From: Burkholderia cepacia
GTDB taxonomy: Bacteria; Pseudomonadota; Gammaproteobacteria; Burkholderiales; Burkholderiaceae
Direction of reading: 5' to 3'
Length of the DNA: 64,000 bases
Assembly (NCBI RefSeq): GCF_029962485.1
Contig: NZ_CP073638.1
Span: 1,922,001 to 1,986,000, forward strand
Shown: positions 52,997 to 62,482 of the stretch, piece by piece
How the letters are laid out: the number at the start of each line of letters is the position of its first letter
How positions within the stretch are numbered: position 1 is the first letter of the stretch
Notes under the pieces: generated by a model
What the model saw: only the letters and a program-made list of their open reading frames with translations
Databases searched by the model: none
Told to the model about the DNA's origin: nothing
Program-made: the position numbers and the translations under genes

Positions 52997-54844
52997 TCAA
53001 GGGGCCGCCGCCAGCGTCGTTGCGGCCGTCGCGCCCGGGACGCTGCCGGTCGGCACGCTGGGCGGGTTTTCATCCGGCCACGGCGGCGGCAGCGTGTGCA
53101 GCGTCAGCGCCGTCGGAATCCGCGCACCCTTGTAGAACGTCGTCAGGTCCCGCTTCATCTGCGGGCGGGCGACGTCGTCCAGGTAGATCATGTGACCGCC
53201 CTGGAAGAAGTTCACCTGCAGCTTCGGATTCAGGCCCTTCACCGTTTGCAGCCGCGCGAGTTGCTTCTCGGTGTTGAAGAACGGCGTCGCGAGATCGTGA
53301 TAGCCGTTCTCCGCGAGTACGCGAAGCTTCGGGTTGAGCTGTAGCGCACCGAGCAGATCGGGGATCGTGTCGGGCATCGGCTGGCCATCGTGCGTGAAGT
53401 CCCAGACGCCGATGATGTTGTCGTTCAGCGGCAGGTACGTCGCGTTCGGTGCCGAGTAGCCGAGGTAATCCGGCATCTGCGTCGCGAGCGCGTTCGTGAA
53501 CGGCTGCGAGATCAGGATGTCGGACGGATCGCCGTCGTTCTGCAGCCGCGGATCGGAGTTCGGCAACGACACGCGTCCGTCATACCGGCCGATCGTCGTC
53601 CCGGGCAACAGGCTCGTGCCGAACGGATTCGCGTTGAAGTAGCCCTGCAGCGCCTGCAGCGTCAGGCCCGACGGTATCCCCCACAGCTTGAGCGTTGCAT
53701 CGCTCGGGAACACCGGCGTGCCGAGCGCATCCGGAATGCCGAGCTGGCTCAACACCCACGACTGCGAATACTTCTGCAGCTGGTTGTAGATCAGCGTCGT
53801 GAACAGTTCCGTCTGCAGTGCGTACAGCCCCTGGTTCACCGGCGCCGGCGACACCTGGTTGAAGTACGCCGCGACCGCCGCATAGCCGGGCAGATAGCCG
53901 GCCACCGTATCGGTTTCGAGCAGCAGCCCTTCCGTCGACTGCGTGATCGCCACCGCTTCCACCGCATCCGCGAAGTAGTTCAGGATTGCCGACTGCAGCA
54001 CGATGCCCGTCAGGTGCACGCCGGCCGATTCGAGCGCGAGCGCCAGCATGTCGGTACGCGGCGTGCCGTACGATTCGCCGTACAGGTAGATCGGCGACGT
54101 GCCGCGGCTGTTGACGTTCAGGTAGCGCTGGATGAAGTCGCGCATGATGTTCACGTCCGCATCGGAACCCCAGTACTTCTGGTTGGTGTTCGGCAACACG
54201 GCTTCCGACAGCCCCGTTCCGGGCGGGTCGATGAACACGAGGTCGGTGGTGTCGATCAGGCTCTCCGCGTTGTCGACGATCGGATAGTTCGGCCAGTTGC
54301 TGCCGAACCCCGGATCGGGCGTGGCCACCCGCGTCGGCGCGAACGAGCCGAGCCGCAGCCAGATCGACGACGAGCCGGGGCCGCCGTTATAGACGAACGT
54401 GACGGGGCGCGGCTTGCCGTTCTTGCTCGGCGCGGTGTACGCGACATACGACATCGACGCTTCCGCGTTGCCGTTTGCGTCCTGTGCGGTCAGGTGGCCG
54501 GTCGTCGTCGTGTAGTTGACCGTCGTGCCGCCGCCCTTCCACTGGTAATGCATGACGGCCGCTTTCTCGGACACCTGCGACGCGGCGAGGCCGTCGGTCG
54601 CATTCATCGAGTACGCGACCTGGTCGACGTAAGGCTGGTTGGCCGCCGGCGTCTGGCTGCCGGCCGCTTGCGCACTGGCCTGCTGGCTGGCCGTGGCCTG
54701 CGCGAGGCTCGACGCGCCGACGGACGACGAATCGTCGCCGCCGCATGCCGCGAGCGCCAGCGTCATGGCGGTCAATGCGCCTAGCCCGGCCATCCTGCCG
54801 CGACGGGCGCGGTGGCTGCCGGTACAGCTTCTGTCTGGTTTCAT
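52997..54844 (-). CDS. S10 serine carboxypeptidase-like lipoprotein
   Basis: A 615-residue alpha/beta hydrolase of the S10 type. The N-terminus (from 54844) is a lipoprotein signal with the lipobox LALAACGGDD. The nucleophile is in YLYGESYG, and the oxyanion region is FVYNGGPGSSSIWLRLGSF. The acidic and histidine members of the triad lie in LAENGYHDLATPFF and FFQGGHMIYLDD. It is probably a periplasmic or outer-membrane peptidase that trims peptide C-termini. Betaproteobacteria often carry several copies of this family. The start was chosen for the lipobox. Confidence 0.85.
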   Translation of the reverse strand: MKPDRSCTGSHRARRGRMAGLGALTAMTLALAACGGDDSSSVGASSLAQATASQQASAQAAGSQTPAANQPYVDQVAYSMNATDGLAASQVSEKAAVMHYQWKGGGTTVNYTTTTGHLTAQDANGNAEASMSYVAYTAPSKNGKPRPVTFVYNGGPGSSSIWLRLGSFAPTRVATPDPGFGSNWPNYPIVDNAESLIDTTDLVFIDPPGTGLSEAVLPNTNQKYWGSDADVNIMRDFIQRYLNVNSRGTSPIYLYGESYGTPRTDMLALALESAGVHLTGIVLQSAILNYFADAVEAVAITQSTEGLLLETDTVAGYLPGYAAVAAYFNQVSPAPVNQGLYALQTELFTTLIYNQLQKYSQSWVLSQLGIPDALGTPVFPSDATLKLWGIPSGLTLQALQGYFNANPFGTSLLPGTTIGRYDGRVSLPNSDPRLQNDGDPSDILISQPFTNALATQMPDYLGYSAPNATYLPLNDNIIGVWDFTHDGQPMPDTIPDLLGALQLNPKLRVLAENGYHDLATPFFNTEKQLARLQTVKGLNPKLQVNFFQGGHMIYLDDVARPQMKRDLTTFYKGARIPTALTLHTLPPPWPDENPPSVPTGSVPGATAATTLAAAP

Positions 54845-55542
54845 CTCTATCCTTGTGCCTGGTTCGAATACCACTTCACAAAGGCCGCCTTCACTGGCGA
54901 GACGCGCAGCAACACCCGCCACTCGCGCAAAGGCGGTTGGGATCGGACTGCTTCAAGAGACTGAACGTGATACAGACGCAGCAAACTGCTGGCGAGAATC
55001 GTGCTTGAACCGCCCCCTGCAGTTTGGACTTCTTTTCTGATTACCGAAATTTACGACATCGACAAAATAGGCGGTGCTGCGCCGCGTTGTCAAAGATCAT
55101 TCCGATATTAAAAATCCCGTAATGATGCGAAGGGCCGCCAGTGTCTGGCATTTGAAAGAAAACGGGATTATTCGCAGATGGTGCGCTTTATCGGCAATGC
55201 TGCGCGAAATATTTTACTTTTTTCTCATAACACTGAAGCCTTGCCTGCGTTGATGCTGCGATGACAAAACCTTCAAATCGACAGAATTTTTCTTTCATTT
55301 TTATTATCCGCGATCGATTAATACTGCACGACGACACTCACCCATCACGCCATGATTCGATTAGCTTCAATCTTTCTTTAATCGCCACGCCGCCGCGCAC
55401 CGCATCATCCACAAAATACCGATTCGTTAATTCGAATCGGGTTTTTGCGGAATTATTTACCCGATATCCGGCCGCCATTTCCGGGCGAATGACGACGTGC
55501 GGCATCGCCACACGTCGTCCGTGACAGCACTTCAGTCAGCGA
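54845..55542. other. Long AT-rich intergenic region
   Basis: A 698-bp region between two minus-strand genes, much lower in GC from 55030 to 55490 than the surrounding genes. It has no convincing coding frame. A terminator-like hairpin at 55419-55446 on the plus strand raises the possibility of a small RNA (see findings). Confidence 0.5.
55419..55446 (+). terminator. Isolated terminator-like hairpin
   Basis: The perfect 8-bp stem CCGATTCG / CGAATCGG with a 6-nt loop is followed by G and a T-run at 55442-55446 on the plus strand. No plus-strand protein gene ends nearby, since the closest plus-strand stop is at 52458. Confidence 0.6.
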
Positions 55543-57357
55543 TTACTTCCCGCCGCCCGGCAGCGCGATATCGATCAGCACCGGATCGTGATCCGACGAG
55601 CGATACGCATCCGGCGCGTAGAACGTCTTCTGCTGCTCGGCCGACTTGTACGCGAGCGTGTACTGCAGCGCGAGCGGCTCGTCCGCGTTGATGTGCCATT
55701 CGTGCACGGCCTTCACGTGTGAGGCGAGCGGCAGCGTCGCGAGCGCGTGATCGAGATAGCCGGCTTCGCCGTTGTACACATAGCTGTACGCATTCGCGCC
55801 GATCCAGCGTGCGACGAGGTTGCGGTAGCCGCGCGATTCGAGCGTGCGGATCGGGTCTTCATACGTGTAGCTGTTGAAGTCGCCGATCAGCAGCACGCCC
55901 TGGCCCGCGACACCCGTCGGGTTGCCGGCCAGCCAGTCGGCCACCTTCGCCGCCGCGCGCGTGCGCGTCGGGTTCCAGCAGCCCTGGCCGTCGCCCTGGT
56001 CGAGATCGTCGTTCGCGGCGTCCGGGCAGTTCTTCGACTTCAGGTGGTTCACGGCCACCGTCAGCGCCTGCTTGTTGCCGTTGATCAGCCGGAACGATTG
56101 CGCGAGCGGCTGGCGGTTCTTGTCGTCGATCGCGAGCGTCGCCGCGCGGCCGACCGGTTCGACCTTGCGGCTGTCGTAGATCATCGCGACCGTGATCGCA
56201 TCGCCGCCGAGGCGCGACACGCCCGGATCGACGACGCGCCAGTTGTTGCCGAGCTTCGCCGCGAGCTGGCGCACCGCACTCAGTTCGCCGTAGCCGTTGT
56301 TCTGGATTTCCATCAGGCCGATCACGTCGGCATCGATCGCCTTCAGCGCGCTGACGATCTTCGCTTCCTGACGCTGGAATTCCTGGAAGGTCTTCGCGCC
56401 GCGGTTGTTCGGATCGTCGAAGCCGCCGCCGAGCCCGTTGCCGTTGAAGTAGTTCAGCACGTTGAACGATGCGACACGCAGGTTCGACTTCGGATCGCGT
56501 GCGGGTGCGTTGGTGCGCGGGTTCGTGCGCGCTTCGAACGCCGGCACGGCCGCGCCGGGCAGCGGCTGCACGCGCCATGCGCCGTAACGCACCTCGAGCA
56601 CGCCTTCGACGTCGCGCACGGTGTAGCCCGCACGCAGCGTGTTCGCGGCCGACAGGCCCGGCGCCGGGTACGGCACGGTCGCGGGGTTCTGCTTGTTCGA
56701 GCCGTCGTCGAGGACGAGGCGGTTGCGCGCGTTCGCATCGATCTGCGTCTGCGCCTGCGCGGGCGGCACGACGCTCGTCGGCGTGCGCAGGCGGCCGTTG
56801 CTGAGCATCACGCTGCCGTAGCGGCCAAGCTCGTAGTTGTCGGTGACGTTCAGCGTCTGCGGCAGGCGCACCAGCATCCCTTCATACGCGGCGAACGCGT
56901 TCGGGCTGTCGACCGGCAGCGTGAGCGTCGTGGGCGTGACCGTCTGGCCGTTCGCGCACACCGCGATCGCACCCGACTGCGTGAGCTGCGTCTGCCCGTA
57001 CTTCTCCTCGACCTTGCCTGTCACGTGCACGAGATCGCCGGCCTTCGCACGCACTTTTGGCGCGTAGACGAACAGGCCTTCCGACACGCCCGGCTGGTTG
57101 CGGCGCTGCGCGTCGGCCTGCTGGACGAAGAAGCCGCCGAAGCCGTCCGTGCCGCCGAAATCGGCGGTGACGACGGCTTCGATCGACACGTTCTGGCCGG
57201 CGAGCGGCGACGGCGCGCCCGGCCCCTGGATATCGGCGATCGGCGTCGTGCTGCCGCCGCAGTTCGGGCTGACGGGCGCGGCAGTGGCGGCGAAAACCGG
57301 CGCGGCGAGCGTCGGGAGCAGCAGTAGCGGGGTAAACAGGCGGATTGTCGAGCGCAT
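55543..57357 (-). CDS. Secreted extracellular nuclease (ExeM/NucH-like)
   Basis: A 604-residue exported nuclease using ATG 57357. It has the signal peptide STIRLFTPLLLLPTLAAPVFA. A lamin-tail/OB-like N-terminal region starts after CGGSTTPIADIQGPGAPSPL and contains IEAVVTADF and FFVQQADAQRRNQPG. The endonuclease/exonuclease/phosphatase domain begins near 320 with RVASFNVLNYFNG. Its catalytic groups are VIGLMEIQNN (Glu), VNHLKSKNC, LIGDFNSYTYEDP (Asp-x-Asn) and SSDHDPVLIDI (Asp-His). These are the usual metal-dependent nuclease residues. It probably degrades extracellular DNA for nutrient use or biofilm release. Confidence 0.9.
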   Translation of the reverse strand: MRSTIRLFTPLLLLPTLAAPVFAATAAPVSPNCGGSTTPIADIQGPGAPSPLAGQNVSIEAVVTADFGGTDGFGGFFVQQADAQRRNQPGVSEGLFVYAPKVRAKAGDLVHVTGKVEEKYGQTQLTQSGAIAVCANGQTVTPTTLTLPVDSPNAFAAYEGMLVRLPQTLNVTDNYELGRYGSVMLSNGRLRTPTSVVPPAQAQTQIDANARNRLVLDDGSNKQNPATVPYPAPGLSAANTLRAGYTVRDVEGVLEVRYGAWRVQPLPGAAVPAFEARTNPRTNAPARDPKSNLRVASFNVLNYFNGNGLGGGFDDPNNRGAKTFQEFQRQEAKIVSALKAIDADVIGLMEIQNNGYGELSAVRQLAAKLGNNWRVVDPGVSRLGGDAITVAMIYDSRKVEPVGRAATLAIDDKNRQPLAQSFRLINGNKQALTVAVNHLKSKNCPDAANDDLDQGDGQGCWNPTRTRAAAKVADWLAGNPTGVAGQGVLLIGDFNSYTYEDPIRTLESRGYRNLVARWIGANAYSYVYNGEAGYLDHALATLPLASHVKAVHEWHINADEPLALQYTLAYKSAEQQKTFYAPDAYRSSDHDPVLIDIALPGGGK

Positions 57358-57490
57358 GACGGGAAATCCCGGTTGTGAGGGTGGCGAAAGCTTAGCGGCG
57401 CTCAATGACAGTTTTTGGTAATCGAAAGACAGGTCGATGTAATTGTCGTTATCGCGCGTCGATCGCCATCAAGCGCGCGTTCATGCCTGA

Positions 57491-57545
57491 AAAAGCGGGG
57501 CAATCGTCTGACAAGAAGCCGCCGTGCCCGTGACGATTGCCCCGC
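57491..57545 (-). terminator. Terminator of the copper-resistance operon
   Basis: A 14-bp perfect inverted repeat (57495-57508 and 57532-57545) has a 23-nt loop. It is followed on the minus strand by four T (57494-57491). It lies 25 bp after the copD stop. Confidence 0.8.
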
Positions 57546-57570
57546 GTGCCTTCACCGCCGCGGCGTCACG

Positions 57571-58512
57571 CTATACCGTCCCCGGCAACGCGCTCGACAC
57601 GAGCACGGCCGCGACCATCAGCACACCGCCGAGCACGACCGCCTCGATCCGCAACACTGTGCCGAACCGTTTCAGTGAAACAGCCGGCATCGCGGCAGCC
57701 GGATCCTTCAGCGCGGCCAACAGCTTCGGCATCCAGAAGAAGCGGTTATGCCCACCGAGCGCCGCCGCGATCAACACCAGCGCGAGCTTCAGCAGCAGGA
57801 TCTGTCCGTATGTCGACGCAAGCAGGTTGACGGGCGTATCGACGCCGCGCCAGCCGTTGTACGCGCCGGTCGCGAACAGCACGACCAGCGCATACGTCGA
57901 TGCATCGGACAGCGACTGCACGAACGACGCGCCCGTCGTGCGTTCGCTCGCGGGCATGCCGGTGAGCCGCGGCATCACACCGAACGCCGTCACGAGCACG
58001 AGCCCGACCCACGCGCTGATCGCCAGCAGATGCAGCCAGTCGACCCACACGGGCAAGCTGAACAGCCCTGCGTCCACCGGATGCCCGCCGTTGCTGCGCG
58101 CGAGCGCGACACAGGCGAGCGCGGCCCAGATCGCGAACGGAAAGCGCGTATCGTGCGCGCGCCTGACGAACGACAGCAGCACGACGACGAGCATGAATAC
58201 GGCGCCGGCCAGCCATGCATGACCGAACCCCGTGCCCGCGAGCATCGCGCAGACGGCCGGCCCCGCATCGAGCAACGACACGTCGCTCATCAGCGCGCAG
58301 TGCGCCCAGAACGCGGTGATGCTCGCGAGCAGCGACACGACGGACGCGATACGCAACGTCGCGACGAGCCGCTGCGAGACGCCGTGCCGCCATGCCGACG
58401 CGCCGCGCGCGAGCCAGTGGCTGCCGAGCAGCGCACCGACGACGACGGCGAACCCGGCGTTCTGGATCGCCACCGCCACGAGCCGCAGCAGGCCGACGAT
58501 GCCGTCGTTCAT
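57571..58512 (-). CDS. copD: Copper resistance membrane protein CopD
   Basis: A 313-residue integral membrane protein with about eight helices. It has HCALMSDVS, HAWLAGAV, WVDWLHLLAISAWVGLVLVT and NGWRGVD; the last is a CopD-type conserved segment. CopD is thought to move copper across the inner membrane together with periplasmic CopC. The start ATG overlaps the copC stop (ATGA 58509-58512), so the two are translationally coupled. It is the last gene of the operon. Confidence 0.88.
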   Translation of the reverse strand: MNDGIVGLLRLVAVAIQNAGFAVVVGALLGSHWLARGASAWRHGVSQRLVATLRIASVVSLLASITAFWAHCALMSDVSLLDAGPAVCAMLAGTGFGHAWLAGAVFMLVVVLLSFVRRAHDTRFPFAIWAALACVALARSNGGHPVDAGLFSLPVWVDWLHLLAISAWVGLVLVTAFGVMPRLTGMPASERTTGASFVQSLSDASTYALVVLFATGAYNGWRGVDTPVNLLASTYGQILLLKLALVLIAAALGGHNRFFWMPKLLAALKDPAAAMPAVSLKRFGTVLRIEAVVLGGVLMVAAVLVSSALPGTV

Positions 58513-58889
58513 CCCTTCACCCGAAACGTATAGGTGCCCTTCGTGCGATGGGCGTCGGCCGTCATCGCCGCCCATTGCACCGTGTATGCGCCGGGCGCGA
58601 GCTTCGGCATCGCGACCGTCATCACGCGCGGGTTCGACGCATCGACCTTCGCCTTGTCCTGCGTGACGGCGTTGCCGTTCGCATCCGACACCTTCACCGA
58701 GCTGAATGCCGGTTCGAGGTCTTCGTTGAACGTGAGCCGCACCGTGTCGGGCGCCACGTCGAGCGTGCTGCCCGTCGCCGGTGCGGCGCTTTCCAGCTTG
58801 CCGTGCGCCGAGGCCGCGACCGGCGCTGCCGCGAGAATCGCGCCGGCCGCGGCGAAGCCGGCCAGCCGCTTGAGCGTCGTGATCGTCAT
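58509..58889 (-). CDS. copC: Periplasmic copper-binding protein CopC
   Basis: A 126-residue CopC protein. The signal peptide ends at ASA-H, leaving the mature N-terminal histidine that is part of the Cu(II) site. The core is HGKLESAAPATGSTLDVAPD, and the C-terminal region HRTKGTYTFRVKG holds the second copper-site histidine. It binds copper in the periplasm and passes it to CopD. The start at 58889 is the one that gives the signal peptide; the next in-frame ATG upstream would overlap the neighbouring gene. Confidence 0.92.
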   Translation of the reverse strand: MTITTLKRLAGFAAAGAILAAAPVAASAHGKLESAAPATGSTLDVAPDTVRLTFNEDLEPAFSSVKVSDANGNAVTQDKAKVDASNPRVMTVAMPKLAPGAYTVQWAAMTADAHRTKGTYTFRVKG

Positions 58890-58903
58890 GTTCACGCTCC
58901 GTG

Positions 58904-59251
58904 TCACGGCTTCGTCAGTTCGACGACGGTCAGCGCGCCGTTCACTTCTTGCGCGACGAAGTCGATCTTGTCGCCGGTCCTGACCTGCGACAGCATCGCC
59001 GGGTCCTTCACCTTGAACACCATCGTCATCGCCTCCATCCCGAGGTTCTCCAGCGGGCCATGCTTGATCGTCAGCTTGCCGGCAGCCGTATCGACCTTGC
59101 GGATTTCACCGTGCGACATGCGCTGCGCCGCGTCGGCGCCCTGCTTCGCGCCGCCGCCCATGTCCATGCCTGCCATGTCGCCGGCCGCGTACGTCGCGGC
59201 GGAAAACGCCAGCGCGCAACCCGTTGCCATCAAAACCAGTCCCTTCTTCAT
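58904..59251 (-). CDS. CusF-like periplasmic copper-binding protein
   Basis: A 115-residue exported protein with a signal peptide (MKKGLVLMATGCALAFSAATYA). It then has a Met/Gly-rich segment (DMAGMDMGGG) and a CusF-type OB fold, SHGEIRKVDTAAGKLTIKHG followed by GMEAMTMVFKVKD. The Met-x-Met copper ligands of CusF are kept, but the capping tryptophan of E. coli CusF is replaced (GMEAMTM), so the metal site may differ. It probably shuttles copper to efflux or to the oxidase. It sits between copC and the multicopper oxidase gene. Confidence 0.85.
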   Translation of the reverse strand: MKKGLVLMATGCALAFSAATYAAGDMAGMDMGGGAKQGADAAQRMSHGEIRKVDTAAGKLTIKHGPLENLGMEAMTMVFKVKDPAMLSQVRTGDKIDFVAQEVNGALTVVELTKP

Positions 59252-59325
59252 CGTGTCGACTCCCGTGTGAGTGAAATGAAACCGGCGGCCGCATCGGCGC
59301 GGCCGCCGCGTACTGCTGCTCGGCC

Positions 59326-60621
59326 TCAGCCGTCCGGTAATTCGCCGGTGTATTCGTACGCGACGGTGCCCTTCGGATGCCGGAACCAGCCCGGATCGCG
59401 ATAGTCGTTGCGGCCGAGCCCCTGCCGCACCTTGCAGACCGTGAACATGCCGCCCATCTCCAGCGGCCCGAACGGGCCCGTGCCCGTCATCATCGGCAGC
59501 GTGTTGTCGGGCAGCGGCATTTCCATGCCGCCCATCGCGCCGCCCGTGCTGCCCATCGCCATGTAGTCGGGCACGAGCTTGCCGATCCGTTTCGCGAGAT
59601 CCTTCTGCGGCACGCCGATCAGGTTCGGCACCTGATGGCCCATCGCATTCATCGTGTGGTGCGACTTGTGGCAATGAAACGCCCAGTCGCCCGGGCGATC
59701 GGCGGTGAACTCGATCGCGCGCATCTGCCCCACCGCGACATCGGCCGTCACTTCCGGCCAGCGCGCCGCCGGCGGAATCCAGCCGCCGTCGGTGCCCGCG
59801 ACTTCGAAGCTGAAGCCGTGCAGGTGGATCGGATGGTTCGTCATCGTCAGGTTGCCGAAACGAATCCGCACGCGGTCGCCGGCACGCACCGGCAGCGGAT
59901 CGATGCCCGGGAACACGCGGGAATTGAACGTCCACATGTTGAAGTCGGTCATCTCGTTCACGCGCGGCGTGTAGCTGCCCGGGTCGATGTCGTACGCGGC
60001 GAGCAGGAACACGAAATCGCGGTCGACCGGCATCGTGCCGCGATCCTTCGGGTGCACGATGAACATGCCCATCATGCCCATCGCCATCTGCACCATCTCG
60101 TCGGCGTGCGGGTGATACATGAACGTGCCGTGCGATTCGAGCTGGAACTCGTAGACGAAGGTCTTGCCGGGCGGGATGTGCGGCTGCGTGAGGCCGCCGA
60201 CGCCGTCCATCCCGTTCGGCAGCCGCAGCCCGTGCCAGTGGATCGTCGTGTGTTCGGGCAGCCGGTTGGTCACGAAGATGCGGACCTTGTCGCCTTCGAC
60301 GGCCTCGATCGTCGGGCCCGGCGACTGGCCGTTGTAGCCCCACAGGTTCGCGTTCATGCCGGGCGCCATCTCGCGCACGACGGGCTCGGCCGTCAGGTGG
60401 AATTCCTTCCAGCCGTTCTTCATCCGCCACGGCAGCGACCAGCCGTTCAGCGTCGCGACAGGCGTGTACGGGCGACCGTTCGGCGGCATGAGCGGTGGCT
60501 GCGTGCCGGTTTTCGCCATCGTGGGCGCTTCGGGCAGCGAGGCGGCGCCGGCCTTGCTGACCATCGCCGCACCGAGCAGCGCGGCGCCCGAGCCGCTGAG
60601 AAATTGTCGACGGGACACCAT
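59326..60621 (-). CDS. copA: Multicopper oxidase (CopA/CueO-like)
   Basis: A 431-residue three-domain multicopper oxidase. The N-terminus carries a Tat signal (SRRQFLSGSGAALLGAAM). The trinuclear and type 1 copper ligands are visible as HWHG, HPH, HPIHLHG and HCHKSHH. It oxidises Cu(I) to Cu(II) in the periplasm and so lowers copper toxicity. It is shorter than the plasmid-type CopA because the Met-rich insert is missing, but it has a Met/Gly-rich stretch near the C-terminus (MAMGSTGGAMGGMEMPLPD). It starts one base after the TolC-like gene. Confidence 0.9.
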   Translation of the reverse strand: MVSRRQFLSGSGAALLGAAMVSKAGAASLPEAPTMAKTGTQPPLMPPNGRPYTPVATLNGWSLPWRMKNGWKEFHLTAEPVVREMAPGMNANLWGYNGQSPGPTIEAVEGDKVRIFVTNRLPEHTTIHWHGLRLPNGMDGVGGLTQPHIPPGKTFVYEFQLESHGTFMYHPHADEMVQMAMGMMGMFIVHPKDRGTMPVDRDFVFLLAAYDIDPGSYTPRVNEMTDFNMWTFNSRVFPGIDPLPVRAGDRVRIRFGNLTMTNHPIHLHGFSFEVAGTDGGWIPPAARWPEVTADVAVGQMRAIEFTADRPGDWAFHCHKSHHTMNAMGHQVPNLIGVPQKDLAKRIGKLVPDYMAMGSTGGAMGGMEMPLPDNTLPMMTGTGPFGPLEMGGMFTVCKVRQGLGRNDYRDPGWFRHPKGTVAYEYTGELPDG

Positions 60622-60622
60622 G

Positions 60623-62125
60623 TCAATGACCTTCCGGATGCGTTTGCGTCGCGGGCGCCGGTTGCGCCGCGGGGGTGGAAGCCGGCTGCGGGGCAGCATC
60701 GGCGTTGGGAGTGGATTCGGGTGCCGGTTCGGCGGAATGCGTCGCGCGCGGCGCAGCACCCGACGACGGCAACCGGCCTCCGACGGCCATCTGCAGATCG
60801 GTCTCGGCGAGCCAGTAGTCCTTCAGCGCGTCGATGTAGCCGTTCACTGCACCGACCTGTTCGCGCGCATCGCTCAGCAGTTCGAACACGCTCGCGAGCA
60901 TCCCGTTGTAGCGCAGCAGCAACTCGTCCGAGATCGTCTTGCGCAGCGGCACGACTTCATCGCGGTAGTGCGTCGCGACGTCGTAACTCGTCACGTATGC
61001 CGCGTACGATTCGCGCACTTCGGAGCGTGCGTCGATCGCCGTCTTCGCGAGCCGGTTCGCCGACTGCATGTAGATGGCCTCGGCGCGCGCGACCTTCGCG
61101 CCGCCCCAGTCGAACAGCGGAATCTCGATGCTGATCTCGTAGCCGTGCTCGTGGCCCTTGCCGGTTTCGTAGTTGTTCACGTAGCCGAGATCGACCGCGT
61201 TGACGAAGCGTGTCGCCTTGCTGAGGCCGAGCGACGACGCGACGCCCTGCGTCTGCAGCTTCGCGGCCTGGATGTCGAAGCGGTTGCTCATCGCGAAGCG
61301 TTCGAGATCGGGCAGGTTCGGCCGCGCTTTCGGCAAGTCGGGCAAGCGCTCGGGCAGCGCGTATTGCGTGCGCTCGCCCCACAGCCCCATCGCGCGCGTG
61401 AGTTTCTCGCGTGCTGCCACGGCCTGCTGGCGCGCCTTCGCGTGCTGCGCGACCGCGTCGGCATGAAACGCCTGTTCGCGCGCGTAGTCGAGGCGGCTGA
61501 AGTTGCCGGCCTGCCGCATGCGCTGCGCAAGTTCGGCCGCCGCGCTCGCGGCGTCGCGCACCTGTTGCGCATAGTTCGCGGCCTGCTCGGCGGCGACGGC
61601 TTCCACGTAGGCGCGGCGTGCGTCGGCCGCCACCTTCAGCATCGCGTCGGCCGTTTCGAGCTTGGTCTGCTCGAAGCGACGGCGTTCGATGTTCGTCGCG
61701 AGCGGCATCGTCAGCAACGCGAACACGTTCGCCGAGAACGTGCGGCCGAGTGTCAGCTCGCCGTCGCCGGCACGGGTGCGGCTGAATGCGAAGCGCGGGT
61801 TCGGCAGCCGGCCGGCCTGGACGAGATCGGCCTCCGACAGCCCGAGTTCGGCGTACGACGCCTGCAGGCCGCGGTTGTTCAGCAGCGCGACCTGCACCGC
61901 GTCGTCCATCGACAGCGGTTTCGCAAGCAGTTCCTTCGTGCGCGTGTCGACGGCTTCGCGGTCGGCATCGGTCTTGACGATCACCGCGTCTTTGCCAATC
62001 CGTTCCGATGCGGCGGACGACACGGCGTCGAACCCGCCGTCCTTCGAAAACGTCGTACAGCCCGCGAGGAACGCCAGCGCGACCGCCGCCGCGCCGATCC
62101 TCGGCGATATCGCCAGGTTCGTCAT
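60623..62125 (-). CDS. TolC-family outer-membrane efflux protein (CusC-like)
   Basis: A 500-residue outer-membrane factor. The lipoprotein signal FLAGCTTFSKDGG is followed by two repeated helical-hairpin halves (LQASYAELGLSEADLVQAG, LASVFELLSDAREQVGAV). It belongs to the TolC/NodT group and forms the exit duct for metal efflux. No RND pump genes accompany it in the window, so it probably works with a pump encoded elsewhere, or only as part of the copper operon. The C-terminus from about 445 is Pro/Ala-rich and disordered-looking. Confidence 0.85.
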   Translation of the reverse strand: MTNLAISPRIGAAAVALAFLAGCTTFSKDGGFDAVSSAASERIGKDAVIVKTDADREAVDTRTKELLAKPLSMDDAVQVALLNNRGLQASYAELGLSEADLVQAGRLPNPRFAFSRTRAGDGELTLGRTFSANVFALLTMPLATNIERRRFEQTKLETADAMLKVAADARRAYVEAVAAEQAANYAQQVRDAASAAAELAQRMRQAGNFSRLDYAREQAFHADAVAQHAKARQQAVAAREKLTRAMGLWGERTQYALPERLPDLPKARPNLPDLERFAMSNRFDIQAAKLQTQGVASSLGLSKATRFVNAVDLGYVNNYETGKGHEHGYEISIEIPLFDWGGAKVARAEAIYMQSANRLAKTAIDARSEVRESYAAYVTSYDVATHYRDEVVPLRKTISDELLLRYNGMLASVFELLSDAREQVGAVNGYIDALKDYWLAETDLQMAVGGRLPSSGAAPRATHSAEPAPESTPNADAAPQPASTPAAQPAPATQTHPEGH

Positions 62126-62394
62126 TGCGCGGGCCCTCCGTGCGTCGAATGCGCACCGCCATTGGGCGCCGCATGGCCGGGCTTCGCGGGCCGCTCCATC
62201 ACGTCGCGGTTCAGTTGTTTCCAGCCCGGGCCGGCGTCGTCGCGATACGGCCGGTAGCCGTCGAATGCGGACGTCACGGTGACGTCCGGCACCGACGCGG
62301 CGGCGTCCGCCGGATCGGGTAATGGGGTTTGCGCAGGCGCGAGCGACGGCACGAGGGCCGCCGCGCTCAACAGCGCCGCAGTGATCAGTCGCAT
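62122..62394 (-). CDS. Small exported protein of the copper operon
   Basis: A 90-residue protein with a signal peptide (MRLITAALLSAAALVPSLAPA) and a short mature part including SAFDGYRPYRDDAGPGWKQL and a His-rich end (HAAPNGGAHSTHGG). The histidine-rich tail could bind copper. The start of the TolC-like gene overlaps its stop (ATGA), so it is part of the same operon. I do not know the family. Confidence 0.7.
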   Translation of the reverse strand: MRLITAALLSAAALVPSLAPAQTPLPDPADAAASVPDVTVTSAFDGYRPYRDDAGPGWKQLNRDVMERPAKPGHAAPNGGAHSTHGGPAQ

Positions 62395-62482
62395 GAAAAT
62401 GTCTCGTCGTGAATCGTCCGGCGGACCGCGTGCGGCCGCCAGCGTGGATTGCAGGTCGCGGCCTGTCGGCCACGGGCAGGGA

